From the NCBI GenBank assembly GCA_964458485.1, contig CAYWJA010000006.1:1-60868 (forward strand): a stretch of 60,868 nt of DNA, in the 5' to 3' direction. Made by a program: the position numbers and the translations under genes. Positions within the stretch are counted from its first letter, which is position 1. Every line of letters begins with the position of its first letter. Source of the DNA: CAYWJA01 sp964458485. GTDB taxonomy: Bacteria > Patescibacteriota > Gracilibacteria > UM-FILTER-43-11. Of the stretch, positions 1 through 8,777 are shown in pieces. The notes under the pieces were generated by a model. That model was not told the DNA's origin. It saw nothing but the letters and a program-made list of their open reading frames with translations, and ran no database searches.

Positions 1-2
1 AA

Positions 3-653
3 AAAGTACCCACTGCTGAAGAGTGGGCAGGTATGAAATATAAAGAAAAAACTTCATTTAAGATTGAAAAAGCAGGCCTTGTTGCCCTTGCCACAAAATT
101 TGGAGTTAAAGGAAGCCCTATTGGGAGTAGATCAACTCACTTAGAGCTGGGAAAAAAAATATATGGAGAAAATCATGAATGCCTGCAATACGAAGAACAA
201 CCAAAGCTTTCTACAGAAGAGTTACAAGTAAAAATTAAGGAAAAAGTACCTACTGCTGAAGAATGGGCAGTAATGGGGCCAAAAGAAAGGAGGGAATTTA
301 AAATTGCAAGCATGGGACTTCATGCAATTGCGACGCAATTTGGCATGAAAAAGAGCCCTGTGCATCAGCCCTCTGCTCATTTTGAATTAGGCAGAAAGGT
401 GTACGGTGAAGATCATGAATGTTTTAAGGAGCTTACATTGGAAGAATTAAGAATAAAGATAATAGAAAAAGTTCCTACCTTTCAAGAATGGACTGGAATG
501 ACCTCATTACAAAGAAGAGCTTTTATGATCGGTAGATTAAAACTTAATGCCATTGCCAGACAATTTGGAGTTACAGGCAGCCCTCTTCAAAGAAAATCAG
601 TTCATCTGGAATTAGGGAGAAAGATATATGAATCTGTAGCCGTTAGCGTTTAA
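3..653 (+). CDS. Three-repeat protein of unknown function, 5' partial
   Basis: The reading frame is open to the left edge: the codons before the first ATG (33) already read KVPTAEEWAG in frame, so the gene begins outside the window. It consists of about three ~70-residue units, each with a KVPTxEEW start, a basic stretch, an AIAxxFG helix-like segment and an ELGRKIYG end. The AIAxxFG segment resembles a helix-turn-helix, so a DNA-binding repeat protein is possible, but I recognise no family. The unit spacing is regular and the last unit ends at YESVAVSV. The next gene is convergent, 17 nt away. Confidence 0.75.
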   Translation, partial: KVPTAEEWAGMKYKEKTSFKIEKAGLVALATKFGVKGSPIGSRSTHLELGKKIYGENHECLQYEEQPKLSTEELQVKIKEKVPTAEEWAVMGPKERREFKIASMGLHAIATQFGMKKSPVHQPSAHFELGRKVYGEDHECFKELTLEELRIKIIEKVPTFQEWTGMTSLQRRAFMIGRLKLNAIARQFGVTGSPLQRKSVHLELGRKIYESVAVSV

Positions 654-670
654 TAACAAAACACTAACCC

Positions 671-2314
671 TTAAACAATTTTTGCCTTTATTTTTTCAAC
701 ATAAGCTAATTTCTTACGTAAAAAAACCTTTTCTTTCCAAACTTGTGGTTTAATTAAAGGACTAAGAATTGGAACAGGGTTTACCGGGCATGCCTCAATT
801 ATAGCTTTTAATGTAAGAATATATTTATCCAATATTTTTAATTTTTGTGCTTTGCTAAGTTTAACTGTCTTTTTCACCATACCTTTTACAATTACTATCG
901 GCTTACTTAAATTATCCTCTAGGCGATCAATGCTCATGAGTGTGTTATAGAAAGAAGTGATGAATTCATAAACATTACCATGCGAATGTCCACCTGAATC
1001 TACTTTAAAAAAATTTCTTTCATTTATAAAATTAAAAAATTCCTCATTATCATATCCCCTGGATGAGCCAAAAGGAGCCCACCCATTATCAATAATTATT
1101 TGCCTCCTTTCACCCTTTACACCTTTTAAATCTGCAAAAACTGAACGGACTCCTTTATTTTTTGTATAACCTCTTTCAAATACATATTTATGTAAAACCT
1201 CATGACGGGTAGTTACCCTTATGTCTGCTAACGTGCTATTCCTTAATAAGCCTGTCATAAATGTTATTTTTTTTTCATTACGACTTGCACTAGCATTTAA
1301 GCTGCGAAAACCACTAAAATCTATTAAATTAATTTTTTCAATAAGCTTACCACCAAATTGTACCTCAATTTCTTTTACACCTTCAGCAATAGCCTTTAAT
1401 TTTGCTCCAAAGTTTTTTATTTTTGAAAACTTTTCTTTATTATTGCCCAAATAATTAAATTTATAACCACATATATTCTTGTAAAACTCATTTGAGCGTT
1501 GCTCAATAGGTAATTCATAATTTTTACTACCTATTTTGAACTTTAATGATGCTTTTCGTGAACTTAATAATGCATTGCCCATAAAAATATTATTTGAAGC
1601 ATCAGCACCGAGCATATACCGACCTGGCATCTCTTTAAAGCTACTAATTTTCCCTTTACCCCTGCATAAATTGCCTAATTTAGAACCAGAATATTTTTTT
1701 GTTGAAAGAGCCTGGTAGTAGATGCTTTCATATCCGCTCCCAGTAGAAGTCATGAACGAATCTTTATTGTTATACATAATTGGCTTGGCTTTCATTTCAC
1801 CTAATGAAACATCCATTTTTTTAGTACCAAAAACCATAACAGAAGCTATATATCCATCAATTTTAATTGAAGGGTTGCTTTTAAGTTCATCTGCTGAAAG
1901 GATTATTGGTTTTACAGTCCCATTATGAACAACCTGTAAATAAATAAGATTCAAACTCTGAGCTATTTCTGGAGAATTTCGTAATTTTGGATTATATTTA
2001 ATTGAATATTCAGGTGCCTTTGCCAGTTCAATTAATTTCTCTTTATCATGTGTATCGATTTTGAATTCACCATTCAAATCATTCAAATCACCTTCTAGAT
2101 CTCTAATAACAGCTATTAAATAGTCTCTAGCCGCACCTTTGGATTTACTAAATTTAGATGTTAAACTTTTCATCAATTCCCTAATTTCCTTTTTTTCTTT
2201 ATCAATAAGGTCAGATGTTTTATTAATCTTCTTATCTAGATCCTGTAAAATCCTAACCCCTTCCTGGGCTGAACTTATTTTTTCTGCCTTTGGTATTTCC
2301 AAATTAAGTCCCAT
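671..2314 (-). CDS. Predicted HExxH zinc metallopeptidase-like protein with N-terminal coiled coil
   Basis: 547 residues, no signal peptide or membrane segment, so probably cytoplasmic. Residues ~10-80 are charged and helical and resemble the start of the 573-aa repeat protein at 30596 (both have a DLDKKINK / KLDQKINK stretch). An HEVLH motif at 371-375 fits a zinc-peptidase active site (HExxH); a possible third ligand is the Glu in VYEF further on. Two other HExxH proteins lie in this window (28595 and 35643). I cannot assign a named peptidase family; peptidase activity is inferred from the motif alone. Confidence 0.65.
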   Translation of the reverse strand: MGLNLEIPKAEKISSAQEGVRILQDLDKKINKTSDLIDKEKKEIRELMKSLTSKFSKSKGAARDYLIAVIRDLEGDLNDLNGEFKIDTHDKEKLIELAKAPEYSIKYNPKLRNSPEIAQSLNLIYLQVVHNGTVKPIILSADELKSNPSIKIDGYIASVMVFGTKKMDVSLGEMKAKPIMYNNKDSFMTSTGSGYESIYYQALSTKKYSGSKLGNLCRGKGKISSFKEMPGRYMLGADASNNIFMGNALLSSRKASLKFKIGSKNYELPIEQRSNEFYKNICGYKFNYLGNNKEKFSKIKNFGAKLKAIAEGVKEIEVQFGGKLIEKINLIDFSGFRSLNASASRNEKKITFMTGLLRNSTLADIRVTTRHEVLHKYVFERGYTKNKGVRSVFADLKGVKGERRQIIIDNGWAPFGSSRGYDNEEFFNFINERNFFKVDSGGHSHGNVYEFITSFYNTLMSIDRLEDNLSKPIVIVKGMVKKTVKLSKAQKLKILDKYILTLKAIIEACPVNPVPILSPLIKPQVWKEKVFLRKKLAYVEKIKAKIV

Positions 2315-2447
2315 TATTTTTTATTGGATATTATCGAAATTGTATTCTTTAATTTATTTTTAAAATTACGCCATCTTTTTAGGTCAGCTTCTTTTTTCAT
2401 TAAAACTTTTAATTTTTTTGTAGCAGATTGTTTCATGATAATTAATA

Positions 2448-3176
2448 TTATATGCTGACCTCTACGATCACCGGCAAATGATCCGAATACTTAACATCCC
2501 CTACTTCAACTGATTTAACTTTAATATCTTCATGTGCCATTATTAAATCAAGTCTTTTTATAGGATCCACACTGGGAAAAGTATCACCTGTTTTCACAAG
2601 ATGCAGTCTATTGTTCTTAATAAATTTAAATATCTCATCCAGACCTCTAAAAACGTTAAAATCACCACAAACCATATAAAGATTTGGGCATTTTTTAAGC
2701 ATTCGACCCAACTCTGTTAATTGTTTTGATCTTACTTTTTTATTTAAGCTTAAATGAACCATAAAAATACTTATTCCTCCGATAATATATTCCTGAACTA
2801 ATTTTTTTGTTCCATTTTTTAAATAATGGGTTTTTACAACCCCCTCTTTTTTACTTAAAACTGAATTATGATTTTTACTAAAGAAGGGTAACTTGCTTAA
2901 AAGTGACCTAGGATGATATTTACATTTAGAATAACAAAATGGTAATTTTAATTTCTTTGATATTTCTTCCACTTGAGACTTAAATCTACTACGTATGGAT
3001 CCGCCATCAACCTCAAGAAGAAGTGCAACATCTGGCCTTACCTTCCTTAAAAACCGACATATTTTTTTAAGAATTGCATTAGATGACCATAGATAACGCC
3101 AAAATTTCAGCAGATATTGCCTTATTGAACCATTGATACCTGCACAATATTGTATGTTATATAGAGCGATTTTCAT
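2448..3176 (-). CDS. Endonuclease/exonuclease/phosphatase (EEP) superfamily protein
   Basis: 242 residues with the usual EEP order: an N-terminal YNIQ segment, LLLEVDGG (metal-binding Glu), a central CGDFNVF (catalytic Asp/Asn of the GDFN motif) and a C-terminal SDHLPV motif (catalytic Asp-His). The family hydrolyses phosphodiester bonds in DNA, RNA, phosphoinositides or sphingomyelin; the substrate here cannot be told. No signal peptide is seen. It has its own promoter just upstream (3195-3223) and is the only gene of its transcript that I can define. Confidence 0.85.
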   Translation of the reverse strand: MKIALYNIQYCAGINGSIRQYLLKFWRYLWSSNAILKKICRFLRKVRPDVALLLEVDGGSIRSRFKSQVEEISKKLKLPFCYSKCKYHPRSLLSKLPFFSKNHNSVLSKKEGVVKTHYLKNGTKKLVQEYIIGGISIFMVHLSLNKKVRSKQLTELGRMLKKCPNLYMVCGDFNVFRGLDEIFKFIKNNRLHLVKTGDTFPSVDPIKRLDLIMAHEDIKVKSVEVGDVKYSDHLPVIVEVSI

Positions 3177-3194
3177 AATTCAGTATTTCTATAT

Positions 3195-3223
3195 ATTATA
3201 ACATACATACTCTAAAAAAGCAA
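3195..3223 (-). promoter_or_regulatory. Sigma70 promoter for the EEP gene
   Basis: On the minus strand TTGCTT and TATAAT are separated by exactly 17 nt and lie just upstream of the ATG at 3176. The same TTGCTT-17-TATAAT form recurs at 30469-30497 and 45164-45192, which supports it as a native promoter type here. Confidence 0.7.
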
Positions 3224-3272
3224 TATAACCATACATAAACTATAAAATTTAGTTATTCAAAATAAATAAAAA

Positions 3273-4340
3273 CTATTTATCCAACTTATGCTGCAAAAAT
3301 TCATCCGCCAAAACCAGTGCAGCCATTGCATCGACTATCGGAACAGCCCTAGGTAGTACACATGGATCATGGCGGCCACCCATCTGAATTGTGGTATTTG
3401 TACCAGATTTCGTAACTGTGGCTTGTTTTTGAAATATTGTAGCAGTCGGTTTAAATGCAACCCTGAAAACAATATCCATCCCATTACTTATACCACCAAC
3501 AATACCACCAGCATTATTGGTTTTAGTGGTAACTTTGCCTTTTTTAATTACCATGGGGTCATTATGCTTACTGCCCATCATTTCAACTGAGCTAAATCCG
3601 CTTCCGATATCAAAACCTTTGGTAGCAGGGATAGAAAGCATCGCTGCGGCCAGGCGAGCTTCTAATTTATCAAAAATAGGGCTTCCGAGGCCTGCTGGCA
3701 CATTGCGAATTACACATTCAATGATACCACCAAGCGAATCCCCTGCTTTGCGAGCTTTTTCGATCTGACTAATCATTTTCTTAGCTGACTTTGCATCCGG
3801 GCAACGCATAATATTAGATTCAATCTGTTTTGTTGTAACTTTTGAAAGAATTACATCTGCCTCAATTTTATGAATTTGTTTTACATACGCAAATACCTCC
3901 ATTTTACCGATAAGCTTTTTTGCAATAGCTCCAGCCGCCACACGTCCGATTGTTTCACGTGCACTAGCACGCCCGCCACCACGGTAATCCCGAATGCCGT
4001 ATTTAGCATCATAAACAAAATCAGCATGACTAGGGCGGTACTTTGTTTTCGCTTCGGAATAATCACTGCTTTTATGATCGCTATTGCGCACAAGTAAGCT
4101 GATAGGTGTGCCCAATGTTTTTCCTTCAAAAATACCCGATAAAATTTCCACTTTATCGGACTCATCACGCTGCGTAGTTATTTTACTTTGCCCAGGTCTG
4201 CGACGATCCAAATCTTTTTGGATATCCTTTGTGCTAATTTTAATGCCTGCAGGGCAGCCATCAATCACAACCCCAACAGCCGCCCCATGCGACTCTCCCC
4301 ATGTTGTTATTTTGAATAGATTTCCAAAACTATTATTCAT
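3273..4340 (-). CDS. aroC: Chorismate synthase
   Basis: Catalyses anti-1,4-elimination of phosphate from 5-enolpyruvylshikimate-3-phosphate to give chorismate, the last step of the shikimate pathway; it needs reduced FMN. The family signatures are plain: an N-terminal FGNLFKITTWGESHG, then RRPGQS, the RASARETIGRVAAGA signature and a C-terminal GGRHDPC. I take the ATG at 4340 (MNNSFGN), because the 14 residues before it come from the neighbouring tandem repeat. No other shikimate gene is near. The gene starts inside a repeat-rich region (4351-4512). Confidence 0.95.
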   Translation of the reverse strand: MNNSFGNLFKITTWGESHGAAVGVVIDGCPAGIKISTKDIQKDLDRRRPGQSKITTQRDESDKVEILSGIFEGKTLGTPISLLVRNSDHKSSDYSEAKTKYRPSHADFVYDAKYGIRDYRGGGRASARETIGRVAAGAIAKKLIGKMEVFAYVKQIHKIEADVILSKVTTKQIESNIMRCPDAKSAKKMISQIEKARKAGDSLGGIIECVIRNVPAGLGSPIFDKLEARLAAAMLSIPATKGFDIGSGFSSVEMMGSKHNDPMVIKKGKVTTKTNNAGGIVGGISNGMDIVFRVAFKPTATIFQKQATVTKSGTNTTIQMGGRHDPCVLPRAVPIVDAMAALVLADEFLQHKLDK

Positions 4341-4350
4341 GTTAATCAGA

Positions 4351-4512
4351 TTGTTACCAAATAGTAACCATATTGTAACCAAATTGTAACCAAATTGTAA
4401 CCAAATTATTTAATAAAAAACCATCTGGTAACTATTTGGTTACGCGAACCCGAAGACTTTCGGGAGAGCTGGTCACGCAAAGCAGGTTACGTGAGCGAAG
4501 CGAGCTGGTTAC
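4351..4512. repeat. Repeat family F: GTAACC/GGTCACG inverted repeat
   Basis: Several tandem units of ACCAAATTGTA are followed by an inverted counterpart (GGTAACTATTTGGTTAC) and by GGTCACGCAAAGC-type words. The same words and layout recur at 49497-49646. It fills the gap between aroC and the membrane protein gene at 4512. Confidence 0.7.
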
Positions 4513-5699
4513 TACTGGAACTTGATTACTGTAGCAATTAACGCATATGCACTCAGCGTAACAATAATCCCAATAATAGCATTGCGTACAATCTTTTTTG
4601 CTTTTTCCTTAGCTTCATCTTCGCCAAGGTTCGTAACAAGAAGACCTGCACCGTAAATTAAAGCAGCAAATGCAATTATACCAACAAAACCCAGTGCAAA
4701 TTGCGTAATGGTACCTATTTGATTAATAACCGCCTGTATATTAGATGTAGTAAGCGCTTCTGCAACTTCCTTACCACCTGTTTCACTAGCTTTTTTAGCA
4801 GCATCTATTGGCTTAATATATAAATTTTCTACGAAAACTTTATTTACAATAATCACCACAATACCAATAACTACCCATAGTACTGATTTTCTTTGTTTAG
4901 TAATAGCATCTTCTTCACCCTGTGCAGTAATTGTTTTAAACCCGCTAATCATAATCATTAAAATTGCTGCAGCACCAATAACAGCTTTTATGAATGCAAT
5001 TATTCCATAAATTTCTTCACTTACACCTTTGCCGGAAGTAGAAAGAGTTGCAGCTGAACCAGGTGTGCCGTATATAAGATTAATAATCCTCTCTACTAAA
5101 AGAATTACCACAAGTCCTACTGTTGCATATGTAATACTATTTCTTTGTTCTGTAATTTTAGTTTCATCTCCTCCGGCTGTAATTAGCATTATGCCACTAA
5201 TTATAATAAAAATAATAGCAAGACCCCCTATTAAATTCCTCATAACCTTCGCAACAGAAAGTATTGTAGAGTGAATTTGACTTTCTCCTTTATATTTTAT
5301 TTCATTTATTATTAATGTTATTTCACTTGCAGTAAGAGAATCTGAATATTCTTTTTTTAAATATTTTTCTAGATCGCTTATATTTCTCTTAGCACGAGAG
5401 AATTTTGCAGCTTTGGCAAGTTCATCTAAGCTTTTATATTCACTGGAAAACACTTTTGTAACCTTGGCTGGCAAATTTCCCCACGGTTTTGATGCCGAAA
5501 AATCCACTACTTTCACTTCAACTGTTTCCGTTTTCCCGTCAGCACCGATTCTATCCTGCTTTTTACTTACCCCTGTTTTTATATCATCTAAGGTATCGAA
5601 TAAATTTTCTGTCGCCAAGGCCTGCTGTGGGGCGATAAAGCCGAAACATAGGACTAATGGGAGAATTATTAGAATAATTGTTTTAAATAAGTTTTTCAT
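4512..5699 (-). CDS. Multi-unit VirB2/TrbC-like membrane protein
   Basis: 395 residues. A signal peptide (about 1-29, ending ALAT) is followed by an acidic/basic soluble part (~30-130) and three two-helix hairpins. The loop between helices has the recurring pattern GGDE-ITEQRNS, GEED-ITKQRKS, GEDE-KEKAKK. Such hairpins resemble VirB2/TrbC-type conjugative pilins, which carry one unit; three fused units form a different architecture. It is probably an inner-membrane protein. The paralog at 5870 lies directly upstream on the same strand. The role (pilus, secretion or other) is inferred only from the fold likeness. Confidence 0.75.
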   Translation of the reverse strand: MKNLFKTIILIILPLVLCFGFIAPQQALATENLFDTLDDIKTGVSKKQDRIGADGKTETVEVKVVDFSASKPWGNLPAKVTKVFSSEYKSLDELAKAAKFSRAKRNISDLEKYLKKEYSDSLTASEITLIINEIKYKGESQIHSTILSVAKVMRNLIGGLAIIFIIISGIMLITAGGDETKITEQRNSITYATVGLVVILLVERIINLIYGTPGSAATLSTSGKGVSEEIYGIIAFIKAVIGAAAILMIMISGFKTITAQGEEDAITKQRKSVLWVVIGIVVIIVNKVFVENLYIKPIDAAKKASETGGKEVAEALTTSNIQAVINQIGTITQFALGFVGIIAFAALIYGAGLLVTNLGEDEAKEKAKKIVRNAIIGIIVTLSAYALIATVIKFQ

Positions 5700-5703
5700 A
5701 ATT

Positions 5704-5872
5704 TTAGTGCTGTCGTGCTTGTTAAGTTTTATGCTGTAGTACTTAGCTTTGCATTGGCGTTTTTTTGCTATTCTTGGGTATATTTCGTGCTGTCGTCCTA
5801 GTCTGCTTAATTAAATCAGCACTACAGGACTATAGCACTAAAGCACTACAGCACTAAAGCACTACAGCACTA
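5704..5872. repeat. Repeat family D: GTGCTGTAGTGCT inverted repeat
   Basis: The left arm repeats GTGCTGT/GTGCTTG words and the right arm repeats their complement (AGCACTACAGCAC), forming a long hairpin between the two pilin-like genes. Positions 5704-5783 match the reverse complement of 24681-24760 with only three differences over 80 nt, so this is a dispersed element. A further copy lies at 22960-23062. Confidence 0.85.
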
Positions 5873-6781
5873 TTTAGATACTAAATCCGCCACCATAAAA
5901 GTATTCACAAGAGCATATGCGGCATAAACCATCACAACTCCAGTAACACCGGCCACTATCATACGCTTAGCTTTATTAGCCCTTTCTTCATTATCGAGGG
6001 CTGTTAGATACATAAAGCCGGCATATATAGTAAATATAATTGCAACAGGACCAAGAAACACTAATAGCAAACGTATAACACCGCCTATTTCAGTAATAGT
6101 TTGCGTGGCATTACCAGCTACTATTTGCTCAGGACTTTTTACGACATAAATCGTATTTACCATACTACTTGCAAGAAGAACCACAAGCATGCCAATGCCG
6201 CTATAAACAAGATGCCTCTTTTCTTTTGTTATAGTTTCTTCATTTTCTCCTGCAGTAATCATACGTATGCCACTTACTGTCGAAAGGAGTACAATTACAG
6301 ATCCAAACATCCATTTAACATAATTAGCGATACTACGTAATTGATCATTTGCAGCTTTAAAATTAATTAAGTCTTTTGCGGTAGCCTTTTCAGGATTAAA
6401 GATGTTCGCAATATTTTCTGCAACCATAAGAATCACAAACCCCATAAAAACCCAAATAAAGTTTTTTCTGTTCTTGGTAATTGACTCTTCCTTACCCATA
6501 GAAAAAATAAGGCTCATTCCATAAATAATCCCCAACAAAAGCGCAACTCCGCCAATAAAATACTTTGCAAGCCCTATTACTCTTTTGACCACACTTACAG
6601 CCACATCCTCTCCTGTTGCACCTTCTTTGGATGTAAAATTAGGAAGATCACTTTTTAGATATTGATCCCAACCACCACCCAGAGAATCTGCCGCATGTGC
6701 AAAATTAAATAACACAAAAAGGAAAAGGCAAAATGCAGCGACTGGCCAGAGGAATTTGACAGTTTTTATAAATTTTTCCAT
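5870..6781 (-). CDS. Multi-unit VirB2/TrbC-like membrane protein (paralog)
   Basis: 303 residues. A signal peptide (1-30, ending AHAA) precedes three helical hairpins whose loops read GKEESITKNRKN, GENEETITKEKRH and DNEERANKAKRM. It is clearly related to the protein at 4512 but has a shorter soluble N-terminal part. The two genes share strand and are separated by repeat D, so they may be co-transcribed. The same VirB2-like interpretation and uncertainty apply. Confidence 0.75.
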   Translation of the reverse strand: MEKFIKTVKFLWPVAAFCLFLFVLFNFAHAADSLGGGWDQYLKSDLPNFTSKEGATGEDVAVSVVKRVIGLAKYFIGGVALLLGIIYGMSLIFSMGKEESITKNRKNFIWVFMGFVILMVAENIANIFNPEKATAKDLINFKAANDQLRSIANYVKWMFGSVIVLLSTVSGIRMITAGENEETITKEKRHLVYSGIGMLVVLLASSMVNTIYVVKSPEQIVAGNATQTITEIGGVIRLLLVFLGPVAIIFTIYAGFMYLTALDNEERANKAKRMIVAGVTGVVMVYAAYALVNTFMVADLVSK

Positions 6782-6833
6782 TTTAAATTTTTGTTTTTAA
6801 TTCTTGTATATATTTTAACATAAAAAGAATACT

Positions 6834-6912
6834 AGTCTCAAGTCTCATGTGCAAGTCTCAAGTTATAAATTAATAGCACTTGGGATATGAGACGTAAACT
6901 TGAGACTAAAAA
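6834..6912. repeat. Repeat family C: TCTCAAGT inverted repeat
   Basis: Left arm words AGTCTCAAGTCTCA, right arm complement ACTTGAGACT followed by a run of A. It forms a hairpin and may also act as a terminator for the gene on the minus strand. Related copies occur at 7772-7850, 32318-32340, 58979-59028 and inside queG (57921-57952). Confidence 0.75.
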
Positions 6913-6971
6913 AAGTTTGCATTAAATACTTTTTTTCTGTAGACTGTCCGAGCTAAATAACAATAAATCTT

Positions 6972-7211
6972 ATGGCAAAGAGATCAACACCTAAAAAACA
7001 GGCATCAAATTCACAATCCTCCGCCAGATATAAAACTTATCAGAACAAGGCAAGAAAGAGACTTGTTAACTCAACAAAATTAAACAAATGTCCTAAATGT
7101 AAAGAGGCTAAACTTGCACATACAGTATGTACAACCTGTGGTGAACATAAAGGAAGACAAGTTTTAAATATGGAGAAGCAAGTGGATAAAATTACAAAAG
7201 TTAAAGCATAA
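6972..7211 (+). CDS. rpmF: Ribosomal protein bL32
   Basis: 79 residues. It starts MAKRSTPKKQAS (the usual L32 opening is AVPKxKTSKS), is strongly basic, and carries the zinc-ribbon pair CPKC and CTTC typical of zinc-binding L32. It is a little longer than the family norm (~60). It heads a run of rpmF, nusB and rnc on the plus strand, separated by repeats rather than tightly packed. No Shine-Dalgarno is seen before the ATG, as for most genes here. Confidence 0.92.
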   Translation: MAKRSTPKKQASNSQSSARYKTYQNKARKRLVNSTKLNKCPKCKEAKLAHTVCTTCGEHKGRQVLNMEKQVDKITKVKA

Positions 7212-7216
7212 TTTTA

Positions 7217-7350
7217 TTTCGGATTTCGGATTTCTGATTTCGCAATCACAATTAGCATTTACTCATTTGGCATTTAACTAATTAGTTAGTAATTGCTAAA
7301 TGTAAAATGATACATGACAATACGAAATCTGAGATGCGAAATACTAAATT
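7217..7350. repeat. Repeat family A, copy 1
   Basis: Imperfect inverted repeat built of ATTTCGGATTTC / GCATTTACTCATTTGGC words on the left and GCTAAATG / GAAATCTGAGATGCGAAAT on the right, with a CTAATTAGTTAG centre. It occupies the whole gap between rpmF and nusB. Confidence 0.85.
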
Positions 7351-7356
7351 AACAAC

Positions 7357-7773
7357 ATGGCCAGCTGGAGACATTTATCACGAGTTATAGTTATGCAAAG
7401 CTTCTTCGAAAGCTTAGTACGCAGGGATAAGCTCGAAGATATTTTGACGTATAATTTAAGTCAATATGGCAAACAGGTTGATGATACAAAATTTGCAAAA
7501 AATCTGATTAAAAAGATAAAAAAACATCAAAAAAAGATTGAAAAACTTATTAAAAAACATGCACCTGAATGGCCAATTGAAAAGATGGATCCTGTTGAAC
7601 GTGTTATACTTACACTTGGAATATGTGAGTTAATATATCCGGAAAAAGATGTACCTGTTAATGTCGCAATTAATGAAGCTATTGAGCTTGCCAAGACCTA
7701 TGGAGATGAAAATAGTGGCAAATTTATAAATGGAGTACTTAATGCGGTTGCGCATGACAAAACTATTAACTAA
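7357..7773 (+). CDS. nusB: Transcription antitermination factor NusB
   Basis: 138 residues, the normal NusB length. The N-terminal arginine-rich helix and MQSFFESLVR match the family opening; MDPVERVILTLGICELIY and VAINEAIELAKTYG..SGKFINGVLNAV are the standard C-terminal helices. NusB with NusE (S10) binds boxA RNA in rRNA antitermination. The first Met is taken, but the second one (MQSFFE) is also possible. Flanked by repeats A and C. Confidence 0.93.
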   Translation: MASWRHLSRVIVMQSFFESLVRRDKLEDILTYNLSQYGKQVDDTKFAKNLIKKIKKHQKKIEKLIKKHAPEWPIEKMDPVERVILTLGICELIYPEKDVPVNVAINEAIELAKTYGDENSGKFINGVLNAVAHDKTIN

Positions 7774-7850
7774 GTCTCAAGTGCAAGTCTCAAGTCACAA
7801 GTGGTTTAAATACAATCCCTTGAGACATGAGATTTGAGACATGAGACTAA
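7772..7850. repeat. Repeat family C, second copy
   Basis: AAGTCTCAAGTGCAAGTCTC arm facing GAGACATGAGATTTGAGACA arm; it lies between nusB and rnc and ends in an A-run right before the rnc start codon. Confidence 0.75.
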
Positions 7851-7856
7851 AAAATT

Positions 7857-8537
7857 ATGTATAAGAAGTTAGAAAAAAAACTAGGTTTCAAATTTAAAAA
7901 CCAAGACCTCCTGAAGAATGCTTTTGTTCATCGTTCTTATTTAAATGAGCATAAAAGCAGTAAGCTTAAGAGTAATGAACGCCTTGAATTTTTAGGCGAT
8001 GCTGTCTTGGAGCTGGTTGTTACTGAATATTTATATTTAAATTATCCAAATCCTGAAGGTGAACTTACAAACTGGCGATCTGCCCTTGTTAAAGGTGAGA
8101 TGCTTGCAAAAATCGCCGCTGAACTTGATTTAGGTGATTATCTTTATTTAAGTCATGGCGAAGAAAACTCTGGTGGCAGAAGTAAGGATTACCTTCTCGC
8201 CAATACATTTGAGTCACTTATTGGTGTAATTTATTTAGAACTTGGTTACGAAAGGGCTAAAAAATTCATTACACAATTCCTCTTAGTTCATTTAGAAGGA
8301 ATACTGGCAGAAGGTTCTCATATTGACGCAAAGTCCAAATTTCAAGAAATTGCACAGGAAAAAACAGGTTTTACCCCAGCTTATCAGCTACTTCATGACG
8401 AAGGTCCGGATCATGATAAGGTATTTACAATGGGTGCTTATGTTGAAGATAGAATTGTTGGAAAGGGAAAGGGCAATAGCAAACAGTCTGCTGAACAAAA
8501 AGCAGCAGAGGATGCACTCAAAAGATTAAAATGGTAA
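7857..8537 (+). CDS. rnc: Ribonuclease III
   Basis: Cleaves double-stranded RNA in rRNA and mRNA processing. The signature NERLEFLGDAVLELV lies around residues 41-55 and carries the catalytic acidic residues; the second acidic cluster is ANTFESLIGVIYL. A C-terminal dsRNA-binding domain occupies about 158-226 (DAKSKFQE..., ending KQSAEQKAAEDALKRL). 226 residues is the usual length. The start ATG follows an A-rich stretch without SD. Confidence 0.95.
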   Translation: MYKKLEKKLGFKFKNQDLLKNAFVHRSYLNEHKSSKLKSNERLEFLGDAVLELVVTEYLYLNYPNPEGELTNWRSALVKGEMLAKIAAELDLGDYLYLSHGEENSGGRSKDYLLANTFESLIGVIYLELGYERAKKFITQFLLVHLEGILAEGSHIDAKSKFQEIAQEKTGFTPAYQLLHDEGPDHDKVFTMGAYVEDRIVGKGKGNSKQSAEQKAAEDALKRLKW

Positions 8538-8555
8538 ACCATTTTAATCTCATTT

Positions 8556-8777
8556 ATGATTTCGGATCTCTGATTTCGCATTGTCATTTAGCATTCTTTT
8601 TAATTTACATTTTGCTTATGAATAATTAAAGCATTATTGAATATGCGTAAAAATTTACAAAATTCTACTAACATTCATTAATCAAGATCTGTATTTACAG
8701 ATATTAATGGATAAATTGTAAGTAAAAAATGCGAAATGCCGAATAACACATGTGAATGCGAAATCAGAAATGCGAAA
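8556..8777. repeat. Repeat family A, copy 2 (long)
   Basis: About 220 nt with the usual arms (GATTTCGCATTGTCATTTAG facing GAATGCGAAATCAGAAATGC) and a longer AT-rich centre that contains its own inverted words. It fills the convergent gap between rnc and khpB and so may serve as a bidirectional terminator. Confidence 0.8.

Noticed and set aside
3881..4168. 95-codon minus frame inside aroC
   Set aside because: Shadow of the aroC gene in another frame, without any recognisable feature.
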